Below are positions 34,333 through 42,501 of a DNA stretch of 59,045 nt, piece by piece. Both the position numbers and the translations under genes were made by a program. This DNA is from Ornatilinea sp. (lineage in GTDB: Bacteria > Chloroflexota > Anaerolineae > Anaerolineales > Anaerolineaceae). The stretch is from positions 1 through 59,045 of the forward strand of contig JAHDQE010000051.1 of assembly GCA_018433975.1 (NCBI GenBank). The letters are read 5' to 3'. The notes under the pieces are model-generated. The model was not told where the DNA came from. It ran no database searches and saw only the letters and a list, made by a program, of their open reading frames with translations. Each line of letters starts with the position of its first letter. Positions within the stretch are counted from its first letter, which is position 1.

Positions 34333-35244
34333 ATGGGCAGAAATAACCGGATTTTTCTTGTTTTGAGTATTTTAATGCTGACTGCTTTGGCATGTGGTGC
34401 TCCAACTTCGGCAACAAGTTCGTTGAGCGGTAGTGATCAAAATGCCACGGCTATTGCACTGGGTGTAGAGGCTACGAAAAATGCAAGCGTGAAAGCCACC
34501 ATGGAATTCGCTGCATCTCAATCAACTGCACAAGCCATGGAAAGTGTAGCTGTTCAACCGGTCGTGACACAACCGGTTGTGGTTGAAACGGCCACATTAA
34601 TGCCCGCTACCGAGGCTCCTCTTCCTACAGCGGAGGAGGTCGTGGTTATCCAACCCACTGAAGACCCGGGGGCTGAGGCAACTGCGCAGGCACAGCCGAT
34701 GTATGATGAGTTGCAGAAGTTATTGGAAAATAATGGGATTCGTTCCATCGAAGGCACATATCATCCGGTTGAGGATTTTCAGCAAGTATGGTATGACCCC
34801 AAATCGTATGAAAGCTGGCGAACGGGATACACGGCGAGCGATTTCGTGATCCGGGCTGATCTTCAATGGCGGATAAACGATCCTTCGGGTGATTTTGCTC
34901 AGTCGGGTTGCGGTTTCGTTTATGGAGAAACCGATATGGATCATTACCACGCCACCATTCTTGCCCCAGATGGGGTGGTGCATACCTATCGCGGTCGGGG
35001 AAGCGAAAAAATTGAAATGAAAGGGGGACAGTATTACGGCGCGATGGGAATATCTTCCGGTGAGGCGGAGGTCATGCTGGTGGTACAGAATAAAATTATG
35101 GCTTTCTTTGTAAATGGCATTGAAACGGTGCGTTTTAAAGATCCCTATTTCCAGATGGGTAATGTTGGGATGACGGTGTTGAGCGGGTCTTACAAAGGGG
35201 TTCAGTGTACCATGACGAATATTGGTTTTTGGGAACTGGAATAA
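34333..35244 (+). CDS. Secreted lipoprotein with Thr/Pro linker and jelly-roll-like C-terminal domain
   Basis: This 303-residue lipoprotein has a signal peptide with lipobox LTALAC (C21) and an Ala/Thr/Val-rich low-complexity linker (about 25-120) with two VVTQPVV-type units. The C-terminal ~170-residue domain is beta-rich (GCGFVYGETDMDHYHATI, MGNVGMTVLSGSYKGV), resembling the concanavalin-like fold of LamG/DUF1080-type domains. The function is unknown. The start at 34333 is preferred over an upstream in-frame start because GGAGGGAAT precedes it and the signal peptide then begins at residue 1. Confidence 0.7.
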   Translation: MGRNNRIFLVLSILMLTALACGAPTSATSSLSGSDQNATAIALGVEATKNASVKATMEFAASQSTAQAMESVAVQPVVTQPVVVETATLMPATEAPLPTAEEVVVIQPTEDPGAEATAQAQPMYDELQKLLENNGIRSIEGTYHPVEDFQQVWYDPKSYESWRTGYTASDFVIRADLQWRINDPSGDFAQSGCGFVYGETDMDHYHATILAPDGVVHTYRGRGSEKIEMKGGQYYGAMGISSGEAEVMLVVQNKIMAFFVNGIETVRFKDPYFQMGNVGMTVLSGSYKGVQCTMTNIGFWELE

Positions 35245-35366
35245 TTTTAGAAAACATATTTAATTTTTTAAGGTTTTGAAAGAACGTGATTTTAGTAATT
35301 CGCTTTATAATTTGTTTATACTTAAATTAGCTGTACATTAAACTTTAATATCAGGAGAATCAAAAA

Positions 35367-35807
35367 ATGACAGAGACGAATTCATCATGTGAGTGGTGCG
35401 GTGCTCCGATGGCACCAGGTTCCAAGTTTTGCAGTGCCTGCGGCCAGGCGCCTTCCTCGAAAGATAGCGAATCCCCTACGGAGGTTTCTGCTGAGAGCTG
35501 GAGCATGCTGGAGCCGCTTCCGTTTTCAGAGCCTGAGCCGGAATCTACGGATCGTTGGGGATCTCCGCTTCCCATAGAAGAACCCGATTCTCCTGATCGA
35601 TGGGGCTCTCCTCAAACATCTGATTCCCAGCCGTCGGAACCTCAACTGCAAACAGCTATTCCTGGCGTGCCGGTCCAACCCGAGAAGAAAAACAGGAAAT
35701 GGATCCTGTTTGTTGTTCTCGGGCTTATCGTGATCTGTGCCTGTCTGGCGATTGCAGCAGTGGGCGGCTTTGCCCTTTTTAGCGGTGATATAGTCTCAGG
35801 GTATTAG
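35367..35807 (+). CDS. Zinc-ribbon protein with C-terminal membrane anchor
   Basis: This 146-residue protein has an N-terminal zinc ribbon (CEWCGAPMAPGSKFCSACG, residues 8-26) and an acidic, Ser/Pro-rich linker with a repeated DRWGSP unit (twice, 17 residues apart). One TM helix (about 111-133) sits near the C-terminus. The zinc ribbon would be cytoplasmic and the tail extracytoplasmic. The same domain plan (zinc ribbon, linker, TM) begins the LysM protein at 46709-47866. CAGGAGAATC precedes the ATG. The function is unknown. Confidence 0.75.
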   Translation: MTETNSSCEWCGAPMAPGSKFCSACGQAPSSKDSESPTEVSAESWSMLEPLPFSEPEPESTDRWGSPLPIEEPDSPDRWGSPQTSDSQPSEPQLQTAIPGVPVQPEKKNRKWILFVVLGLIVICACLAIAAVGGFALFSGDIVSGY

Positions 35808-35836
35808 AAAATTCTTGTTGAGCATCGGATCTTAGA

Positions 35837-35876
35837 GAGCTGTCCTGAAGGAGAATATTTCCGCGGGACAGCTTTT
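35837..35876 (+). terminator. Intrinsic terminator after the zinc-ribbon gene
   Basis: GAGCTGTCC (35837-35845) pairs with GGACAGCTT (35866-35874). A short inner helix lies in the loop and TTTT closes the 3' arm (35873-35876). It lies 30 bases after the stop. Confidence 0.6.
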
Positions 35877-35903
35877 AGTTATAAAAAGTTGGAAGGAAAT
35901 CCA

Positions 35904-36728
35904 GTGTTCTATTCTGTGAAATTCTTTAACGTAAAATGGCAGTCGAAAGGGATGGTAATTCTTATCAGTCTGTTGTTTTATAGTTTGGCAGCCGGATGCA
36001 GCCCTGGAACGGTCTTTCGGGGTACGCAAACAAACCAGGAATCTGCTGTTGTGTTAACATCCGAGACTCCAACAGGTGAACCTCGAGGATTGCCAACGCT
36101 TACGCTATCACCAACGCCGGTACCGAGTGTGCTTCCATCTCCGACCGGTACGCCTGCTCCGGTTGAGCCGGAAGGATGTGCTGACCCCCCTGAAGATTAC
36201 ACGTTGGTGCATCTCAATGGTTATTTGTTTAACCAGCGCACGGTGTTCATGTTGGAACGTGCGGCGGAACGGTATCATGGAGAGATTGATATCCTGGGAT
36301 ATGCGATCACTCAGGGCAGCTACACGGATGCGGTTTCAGCCAGTTTTGGAACGCATTCCGGCGGAGGGGCAGTTGATCTATCGGTGATGCGAGAGGGAAC
36401 ATACACCGTGTTGTATGAAGAAATTGAACCATTGATCCAGGCACTGCGGGCAGCCGGGTTCGCAGCCTGGCTGCGGGATTTTGATGAGGTTTATCCGGGT
36501 TCCCCGATTCATATTCACGCGATTGCGATTGGTGACCGGCATTTATCTCCGGCGGCAGCAGACCAGTTGATCGGTTTATCAGGCTATTTCAGAGGGTTTA
36601 CAGGGCTGCCTGGAACCCCCGCTGTGGACCGGCATGGTGGGCCGGTGATTTGCCAGTGGATGATAAAGGCAGGGTATACCGATCTTCGTCCTACAGTCAC
36701 GCCGCTGTCTCCCAGCCTTCAGGAATAA
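35904..36728 (+). CDS. Lipoprotein with M15-like (D-Ala-D-Ala carboxypeptidase-type) domain
   Basis: This 274-residue protein has a lipobox SLAAGC (C32), a Pro/Thr linker (about 50-90), and then a domain with the metal-site pattern of peptidase M15: THSGGGAVDLSV, with His and Asp ligands, and PIHIHAIAIGD, with the last histidine. It probably trims cell-wall peptides outside the membrane. The GTG at 35904 is preferred because GGAAGGAA lies about six bases upstream; a TTG fifteen bases earlier is possible. It is convergent with an M23 lipoprotein, nine bases apart. Confidence 0.68.
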   Translation: MFYSVKFFNVKWQSKGMVILISLLFYSLAAGCSPGTVFRGTQTNQESAVVLTSETPTGEPRGLPTLTLSPTPVPSVLPSPTGTPAPVEPEGCADPPEDYTLVHLNGYLFNQRTVFMLERAAERYHGEIDILGYAITQGSYTDAVSASFGTHSGGGAVDLSVMREGTYTVLYEEIEPLIQALRAAGFAAWLRDFDEVYPGSPIHIHAIAIGDRHLSPAAADQLIGLSGYFRGFTGLPGTPAVDRHGGPVICQWMIKAGYTDLRPTVTPLSPSLQE

Positions 36729-36737
36729 TCCCTGTTT

Positions 36738-37613
36738 TTATTTCAGGCCAATGTTAAGTAGTTTGAGGGGGTCAACCAATTGAAACAAACCACTAACCCG
36801 CCAGACACAGTAAGCATCCATTTCTGTCGCAGAAGCGCTGGCATCATAATGTGCCATACTGTCGAATTGAGCGCCGGAAGGGCCAACTCGCATTTCAATA
36901 TGCAGATGGGGGTTGAGTGCATTGCCGGACTGCCCAATTTCACCAAGCTGCTGCCCGCAGGAAATTAAAGCGCCCGGACTGACCTCGACCGGATTTTGAA
37001 GGTGAGCATACAGAATATACAGGGATTGCTGTGGGTTGGTCTTCCAGGCAGGTTCCTGTGGGTTTTGTGGGCAGGTCAGGACTGTGTTTGGGGTAAAGTT
37101 TTCAGTTTGTTCAAGAGTTAAAAACTGCTCAGGCCAATCAGGGGGTAATAAATCGAAAGGTGTTTCAACCAGAATGGCATTGCCATAGGGAAAACGATCG
37201 TGTGTTACTGTGGCGGCATAACCATCCAGCATGGCAAACACCGGACGTCCGGCAATTGCAACCTGACTGTTCTGTATCAGGTATGCGATATCAATGCCCT
37301 GATGTGGGTCATCTGATCCGGGCGAAGGAGGGTTAAAAGGATTAACAATGCTGCTCTCAAGTTGATCGAATGAATAACCCTCCAAAGGGGCGCAGAACAT
37401 GATTTGTGGTGGTTCGGGTGTGGCGGTGGGCAGGGATGGGGAAAGTTCCGGCGTTGCGGATGGAACGGAAGTGTTTGTAATTGTGGCCGTGGCTGAAAGA
37501 AAGTTATCGGTAGTCTCGGACGGGATCGGAATCGTGTTCACGGCAGGTTGGCAGGCAGCTAGAAAGAGAGATCCTATGAGCAAACATTTCAATGGAGAAG
37601 CGACGAATTTCAT
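36738..37613 (-). CDS. M23-family (LytM) peptidase lipoprotein
   Basis: This 291-residue lipoprotein has a lipobox FLAAC (C21) and a Ser/Thr/Pro linker to residue ~72. An M23 domain follows: DDPHQGIDIAY with the first His/Asp zinc ligands, LYILYAHLQNPV, and NPHLHIEMRVG with the last HxH motif. Such enzymes cut peptidoglycan cross-bridges. The domain contains a long insertion between the first and second motifs. It is the last gene of a minus-strand run that begins with the thiolase (50-base gap to the gene upstream). Confidence 0.87.
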   Translation of the reverse strand: MKFVASPLKCLLIGSLFLAACQPAVNTIPIPSETTDNFLSATATITNTSVPSATPELSPSLPTATPEPPQIMFCAPLEGYSFDQLESSIVNPFNPPSPGSDDPHQGIDIAYLIQNSQVAIAGRPVFAMLDGYAATVTHDRFPYGNAILVETPFDLLPPDWPEQFLTLEQTENFTPNTVLTCPQNPQEPAWKTNPQQSLYILYAHLQNPVEVSPGALISCGQQLGEIGQSGNALNPHLHIEMRVGPSGAQFDSMAHYDASASATEMDAYCVWRVSGLFQLVDPLKLLNIGLK

Positions 37614-37663
37614 AATTTTTGATGAGGTTGTAAACGGTTATTTTTAGAATATTGGTGTTGGAA

Positions 37664-38635
37664 TTATACCGCTTGTCCCAATATCCAGCCTTCAACGGCC
37701 ATAATTTCGCTTGAAAGAGGAACTTTTGCGGAGAGTTTGCCACGCAGGATGGCAATTAACCCGAATAAGCCAACTGTAGAATCGAAAGCGTCTTCGGCGG
37801 TGGGGAAAGAGCCAAACCCGTTCCGAAGCAGGGTTATTAATTCAGAATCTAAACGTGCCCCCAGGTTGTCTGCTGTCCGGAAAAATGCATCCGCGTTAGC
37901 GGCGCGGTCCGCCTGGCTACGTTTGCCGGTTTTTCGAGCGGGGGTGGGAGGGCTGAATTTTATTTCTAAGGAGCTGTAATATTCCGCGGGGTAGGCTTCA
38001 GCAGTGATGATCTGTCCTGGTTGGAAGAGTGAAAACAAACTACCATCAAAAGGCCAGATTTTTAGACGTATGTTTGGAGCTTTCAGGCCTGGGATTAAGA
38101 GATCGCGCCAACCGGCGATGGTGGCTTTACCGTTCTGCTGGGCCCCCATTGTCCAGAAGATAGGTGAAGCTGCTTTACGGAACCGGGTGGCATATTCACA
38201 TGTGCGCCGCAACGAATCTATGTTTTCCAGACCAAGCGCATCTAAAAGGTAAGCCTGCCGGGTGCCACCTGGACGCATCGGATAGAACGGCCGGTACAGG
38301 GAGATCTGATTAGGTGTTTCGCAGGGATTAAAGAAATCTACCCACGGATCCTGATCCAGTTGTAAGAGGAAATCGTAGAAATTATTTACTTTGATGAGCC
38401 GCGCGTAATCATAGGGCAGGCCGATTGAAAAGTCCAGACCGATCAGTGCACAGTGATTGTCACCAACCTGGGATTGGATTTCCGAAAGGAAGCCCGGAAT
38501 TTGAGGAACCCGGATCGGCGCCAAAACTTGATAGGAACCGTCCTTCTGCCTGTGAGCGCAGGTCATCCAGCGCCGCTGGGGGTGCATGCTCCAATCGGCA
38601 TGGAGTACGAGAGCGGGCAAAGGAAGAAATGACAT
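37664..38635 (-). CDS. DUF429-like protein (RNase H-fold, function unknown)
   Basis: This 323-residue soluble protein has segments CALIGLDFSIGLPYDYARL, ITAEAYPAEYYS and AEDAFDSTVGLFGLIAILRG. In order and spacing these match the acidic motifs of DUF429 proteins, a predicted RNase H-like fold with conserved carboxylates. No experimental activity is known for this type. It lies 22 bases after the AlkZ-like gene on the same strand, so a nucleic-acid-related role is conceivable. The family call is from motif resemblance only. Confidence 0.5.
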   Translation of the reverse strand: MSFLPLPALVLHADWSMHPQRRWMTCAHRQKDGSYQVLAPIRVPQIPGFLSEIQSQVGDNHCALIGLDFSIGLPYDYARLIKVNNFYDFLLQLDQDPWVDFFNPCETPNQISLYRPFYPMRPGGTRQAYLLDALGLENIDSLRRTCEYATRFRKAASPIFWTMGAQQNGKATIAGWRDLLIPGLKAPNIRLKIWPFDGSLFSLFQPGQIITAEAYPAEYYSSLEIKFSPPTPARKTGKRSQADRAANADAFFRTADNLGARLDSELITLLRNGFGSFPTAEDAFDSTVGLFGLIAILRGKLSAKVPLSSEIMAVEGWILGQAV

Positions 38636-38657
38636 GGTCTAAAAGAGAAAAAACGGG

Positions 38658-39515
38658 TTATAGCAGTTCTTTCAACGCGAGATAAGTCCCTTTTTGGTTG
38701 GGCATAGAAACTTCATCAACCAACACCCCGCTTGTTTTTAACGATGCGATCACTTTGGATGTGGTTGGTTTGCTCCATTTAAAAAGTGAAGCAAGCTGTT
38801 GTATCTGTACAGCGCCTACCGATTGTAAATAGAGATAGGCGAGCTTCTCGCGGGCTTCTTTTTCGGTGATACTGCGTGCTTCCTGTTCCAGAGCAGGAAA
38901 ATGACGCGGAACAATATCATAAACAAAGCTGTAATGCCAGGTGCCGGCTTTACTGGTGCCAATTGGAAGAATCTTGAACTCCATTTGAAGGACATCGAGC
39001 GCATGGTTGAAACGCGTTGCGCTGGAAGGTGCAGTCAGCCGGGTCTTTCGATGCAGGGAAATTGTATCTAAAGGACCGCTCTGGAGGAGAGCTTCATAAA
39101 GAAGTTTTGCTTCGTACGTCATCTTCCCCAAATGATATTGCTCCAGATAGTCGGTTTCAAATTCGCCGTAGTTTGGCGAAAGTGCGTAAAAATAGGGTAG
39201 CATCTCAAGAGAAAGAATAGTGTTGCGCCGCTTGAGAACCCGGCCATAATACCAGAGATGTTTGCCGAGCATCTGGTCCTTCCATCCCCAGGTAACGTGG
39301 CCGGGATCATCGTGGTTATTGGGTACGGGTCGGTCTCCGGCGGTCGCGACCCATAAGCTTGGTAATTCAGTGTTTTTAATCGGCCAGAAAAAGATGAAAC
39401 CACGCTGGTTGACAAACTCCACAGCTTCCTGTGGGGAGCGGAGCCGCAAATCCGGTGTGCTGCGGTAAGTTTGTTCGCGGTATGCCTTCAGTTTTTCTAA
39501 AGCGAGTTCGACCAT
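38658..39515 (-). CDS. AlkZ/YcaQ-related winged-helix protein
   Basis: This 285-residue protein resembles the winged-helix HTH_42 / AlkZ-related family. Its N-terminal part reads FVNQRGFIFFWPIKNTELPSLWVATAGDRP and NHDDPGHVTWGWKDQMLGKHLWYYGRVLKR. AlkZ and YcaQ are DNA glycosylases that excise bulky or cross-linked bases. This relative lacks their QxQ/QxD catalytic triad as far as I can see, so enzymatic activity is doubtful. The C-terminal half contains a further winged helix (LASLFKWSKPTTSKVIASLKTSGVL). The start lies ten bases after the thiolase stop. Confidence 0.65.
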   Translation of the reverse strand: MVELALEKLKAYREQTYRSTPDLRLRSPQEAVEFVNQRGFIFFWPIKNTELPSLWVATAGDRPVPNNHDDPGHVTWGWKDQMLGKHLWYYGRVLKRRNTILSLEMLPYFYALSPNYGEFETDYLEQYHLGKMTYEAKLLYEALLQSGPLDTISLHRKTRLTAPSSATRFNHALDVLQMEFKILPIGTSKAGTWHYSFVYDIVPRHFPALEQEARSITEKEAREKLAYLYLQSVGAVQIQQLASLFKWSKPTTSKVIASLKTSGVLVDEVSMPNQKGTYLALKELL

Positions 39516-39525
39516 GGGAAAATGG

Positions 39526-40683
39526 TTAATCTGCTTTCAAAATATGGGTAATAATATTTGAACCGCTGCCGCCGATATTCTGAGCCATTCCATAACGAGC
39601 CCCTTCCACCTGGGTCTCACCTGCTTCTCCACGGAGCTGTTGCACCACTTCAACAAGCTGGTACATGCCTGTGGCGCCAACCGGATGTCCGCGGGCCTTC
39701 AAACCACCACGTGTTGCGACCGGAATTTTGCCTTTGATCCCAATTTCATTCTCTACGGCCAATCTGACCCCCTGCCCGCGTTCGGAAAACCCTGTGGCTT
39801 CCAGAGAAAGGGTTGCCATTATAGTAAAGGCGTCATGTTGTTCAAAGAGATCAATTTCTTGTGGCCCGATGCCTGCCTGCCGGTAAGCTTTTTGGGCTGA
39901 AAGTTCAGCGGCTTTAAGCCATAAAGGATCCTTCCGACCGTGAACTGCAGTTGAGTCGGTGGCGGCACCTGACCCGACGATCCGGATGAGTGGACGCCCA
40001 TTATTTGAACGGAGTTTATCCGCAGACACTAGGACAACGGCAGCAGCCCCATCACCGATTGGAGAAGCATCCATAACGTTGATAGGGTCGGCGATCATCA
40101 CGGCTTTATTATACGTTTCCAATGAAATGGCTTTTTGAAAACGGGCATTAGAGTTGTGCGCGCCGTTTGCGTGTGCGTTAATAGAAAACTGGGCAAAGTC
40201 TTCGTGCTTCCAGCCATACTCATACATATAGCGCTGCATCACCAAAGCATTCAGAGCAACAAAAGAGATGCCGTGGTCCACTTCCCAGTCCGCGTCAGCG
40301 GCGGTGGCAAGCTCGGCTGTAATTTCACCGCCGGGGGAATCTGTCATTTTCTCCACACCCGCTGCAATGGCAATATCCAAATCTCCGGAGGCGACGGCCA
40401 TCAGTGCGGAGCGAAAGGCTGCTGCTCCGGAACTGCAAGCCGATTCGATTTTTAAACCCTCGGCGAAACGCATTCCAACCCAATCCGAGATGTAAGCTCC
40501 CAGGTGCTGCTGGTGATTTGCAGACCCGGACATCATATTACCAATGAATAAACCGTCCGCGCGCTGGGCTCCGGCATCGTGCAGAGCCTCTAAAACGGCA
40601 TCCCCGGCCAGTTCGCGCAAGGATTTGTCCCACTGTTCATCTACTCGGGTTTGTCCAATTCCCAGTACGGCAACTTCACGCAT
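39526..40683 (-). CDS. Thiolase (acetyl-CoA acetyltransferase, archaeal/SCP2-like type)
   Basis: This 385-residue thiolase has the nucleophile C83 in ESACSSGAAAF, the DASPIGDGAAAVVL segment and the catalytic histidine in RGGLKARGHPVGATG. The C-terminal CxG cysteine of classical thiolases is replaced (IGGSGSNIITH), as in SCP2-type and archaeal thiolases. Those enzymes condense two acetyl-CoA and feed HMG-CoA synthase in the mevalonate pathway. With mvaD in the same window that role is plausible, but no HMG-CoA synthase or DUF35 gene adjoins it. It is the first gene of a four-gene minus-strand run. Confidence 0.85.
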   Translation of the reverse strand: MREVAVLGIGQTRVDEQWDKSLRELAGDAVLEALHDAGAQRADGLFIGNMMSGSANHQQHLGAYISDWVGMRFAEGLKIESACSSGAAAFRSALMAVASGDLDIAIAAGVEKMTDSPGGEITAELATAADADWEVDHGISFVALNALVMQRYMYEYGWKHEDFAQFSINAHANGAHNSNARFQKAISLETYNKAVMIADPINVMDASPIGDGAAAVVLVSADKLRSNNGRPLIRIVGSGAATDSTAVHGRKDPLWLKAAELSAQKAYRQAGIGPQEIDLFEQHDAFTIMATLSLEATGFSERGQGVRLAVENEIGIKGKIPVATRGGLKARGHPVGATGMYQLVEVVQQLRGEAGETQVEGARYGMAQNIGGSGSNIITHILKAD

Positions 40684-40799
40684 GTGCTGTTTCCCTTTCT
40701 GATCTGATTTCTAGCTGCAATTATAGGACTTTTTTCTGTCAGGAACTATCAAATCCCATCGAAAGTTGGGGAGCGGGTAAAGTATAATATTTCCATTCT

Positions 40800-42494
40800 A
40801 TGCAATTCATTAAACCCATTATGCAAAAAAGAACTCAACACAAACTAACCCTTTTTCGTATCTCTGTCTGGCTGCTGGTTTTCAGTATCGGGGGTATGGG
40901 GTGTGCAGCGAATCTAAACACACCCGAGGGTAAAGAGGTTGAGGTTGCCTCTGGGGAGGCTGTCGTTATTGAAAACTCTGTGGAGCCCACCCGGTCCGCT
41001 ACACAAGAAATTCTCCACATTGTGGTTGAAGGAAAAGCTCCGCAAGGCCTGGTTGACCAGATAGAAAATCAACCCGGTATGAGGCTTGTGGAGGATATCC
41101 ACCAAGTCGAATTGCGTATAGGCATTAATTTGGGCCGAGATGAGAAGGACAAGGGGCTGCTTTCTGAAACAACCTGGGTCTATGCCGTGGCTGCACCCTT
41201 CCCCACGCTTCGAGATGAAGTTTCTCTTTCTGAAATACGCCGTACCTGGCAGGGCAGAGGAGTTACTGAGGGTTTTCCTTTAATGATGAGCGAAGAAACC
41301 CGACAGGTCTTTGAGCAGGTCTGGGGACCGCCTTCTGAAAATGGTGTTCAGACAATTGAGGAAGCAGCCTTGTTGGAGACTGCCTGGACAGAAATGCCTT
41401 CGTGGGTAATCCTGCCCTTTGAGAAGTTGGAACCTCGCTGGAAAGTGCTGCAGGTGGATGGCGTTTCCCCACTGGAACGCGGGTTGAAAGAGGAAGATTA
41501 TCCGCTGGCGGTGCGATATGGAATCTATTCCGTTAAAGAAGATCAAACTCACTCCCCGATTTCTTTGCATTCTAACCGGGATGAAAGTAAGCTAACCCAG
41601 GTGATCTTGACGGGAACAACCGCACTGGTGCGGAATGTAGCCCTGACGATGGAGGAGCAAGGCATTTCATACCCTGCGGAAGGGATTTTAGATTGGCTGC
41701 TCTCGGCAGATATTACCCATATCAGCAACGAGGTTCCATTTTATTCGGAATGTCCGCCCGCCAAACCGCTGCGATCCGAGATGCGGTTTTGCAGTTCTCC
41801 ATCCTATATGGGACTTCTGGAAACAATTGATGCGGATCTGATTGAATTGACCGGTAATCACCTGCTGGATTGGGGACCGGAAGCATTTTTAGAAACACTT
41901 GACCTCTATAATGAGAAAGGGCTGCCTTATTATGGCGGTGGATATAATGCCGATGAAGCTTGGAAACCTTACCGGATTACAGATCACGGCAATAAACTGG
42001 CATTTGTAGGCTGCAATGCGATGGGGCCAGAAGTTGACTGGGCGACGGATGATGCCCCCGGTTCGGCTCAATGTGATATGGATCGCATGGAAGATCTGGT
42101 CCGGGAGCTTCGCGAAGAGGGTTATCTGCCCATTGTAACTTTTCAGCATTTTGAAATGGATGATTTCACGCCGCAATCCAGTCAACGCGTAGATTTTCAG
42201 CGCATGGCAAAGGCCGGCGCGGTGATTGTCAGCGGCAGCCAATCCCATTATCCTCAGACCATGACGTTTATTGAAGGAAAATTTGTTCATTATGGCCTTG
42301 GTAATTTGTTCTTTGACCAGGATTTTGGTGGGCATGATAGGGAGTTTATCGACCGTCATATCTTTTACGATGGCAGGCATCTCAGCACAGAGCTCCTGAC
42401 AGCCCGTTTAACAGAGCAAGCTCAACCGGTTCCCATGACTGTGGAAGAACGGCAGGATTTACTTGAGGATGTTTTTGATGCTGCTGTGTGGTGA
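40800..42494 (+). CDS. PBP-like/CapA metallophosphatase fusion lipoprotein (copy A)
   Basis: This 564-residue lipoprotein has its lipobox at GGMGC (C35). Residues ~65-235 resemble a phosphate/periplasmic-binding-type domain (WVYAVAAPFPTLRDEVSLSEIRRTW, WVILPFEKLEPRWKVLQVDG). From ~270 onward it is a CapA/PgsA metallophosphatase domain with ELTGNHLLDWG, KLAFVGCNAMGPE and SGSQSHYPQTM carrying the metal ligands. CapA proteins act in poly-gamma-glutamate or cell-surface polymer handling. TATAAT at 40783-40788 lies only 11 bases before the ATG and no ribosome site is seen, suggesting a leaderless transcript; a second ATG is at 40821. Copy B follows after seven bases. Confidence 0.8.
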   Translation: MQFIKPIMQKRTQHKLTLFRISVWLLVFSIGGMGCAANLNTPEGKEVEVASGEAVVIENSVEPTRSATQEILHIVVEGKAPQGLVDQIENQPGMRLVEDIHQVELRIGINLGRDEKDKGLLSETTWVYAVAAPFPTLRDEVSLSEIRRTWQGRGVTEGFPLMMSEETRQVFEQVWGPPSENGVQTIEEAALLETAWTEMPSWVILPFEKLEPRWKVLQVDGVSPLERGLKEEDYPLAVRYGIYSVKEDQTHSPISLHSNRDESKLTQVILTGTTALVRNVALTMEEQGISYPAEGILDWLLSADITHISNEVPFYSECPPAKPLRSEMRFCSSPSYMGLLETIDADLIELTGNHLLDWGPEAFLETLDLYNEKGLPYYGGGYNADEAWKPYRITDHGNKLAFVGCNAMGPEVDWATDDAPGSAQCDMDRMEDLVRELREEGYLPIVTFQHFEMDDFTPQSSQRVDFQRMAKAGAVIVSGSQSHYPQTMTFIEGKFVHYGLGNLFFDQDFGGHDREFIDRHIFYDGRHLSTELLTARLTEQAQPVPMTVEERQDLLEDVFDAAVW

Positions 42495-42501
42495 GGATTG
42501 A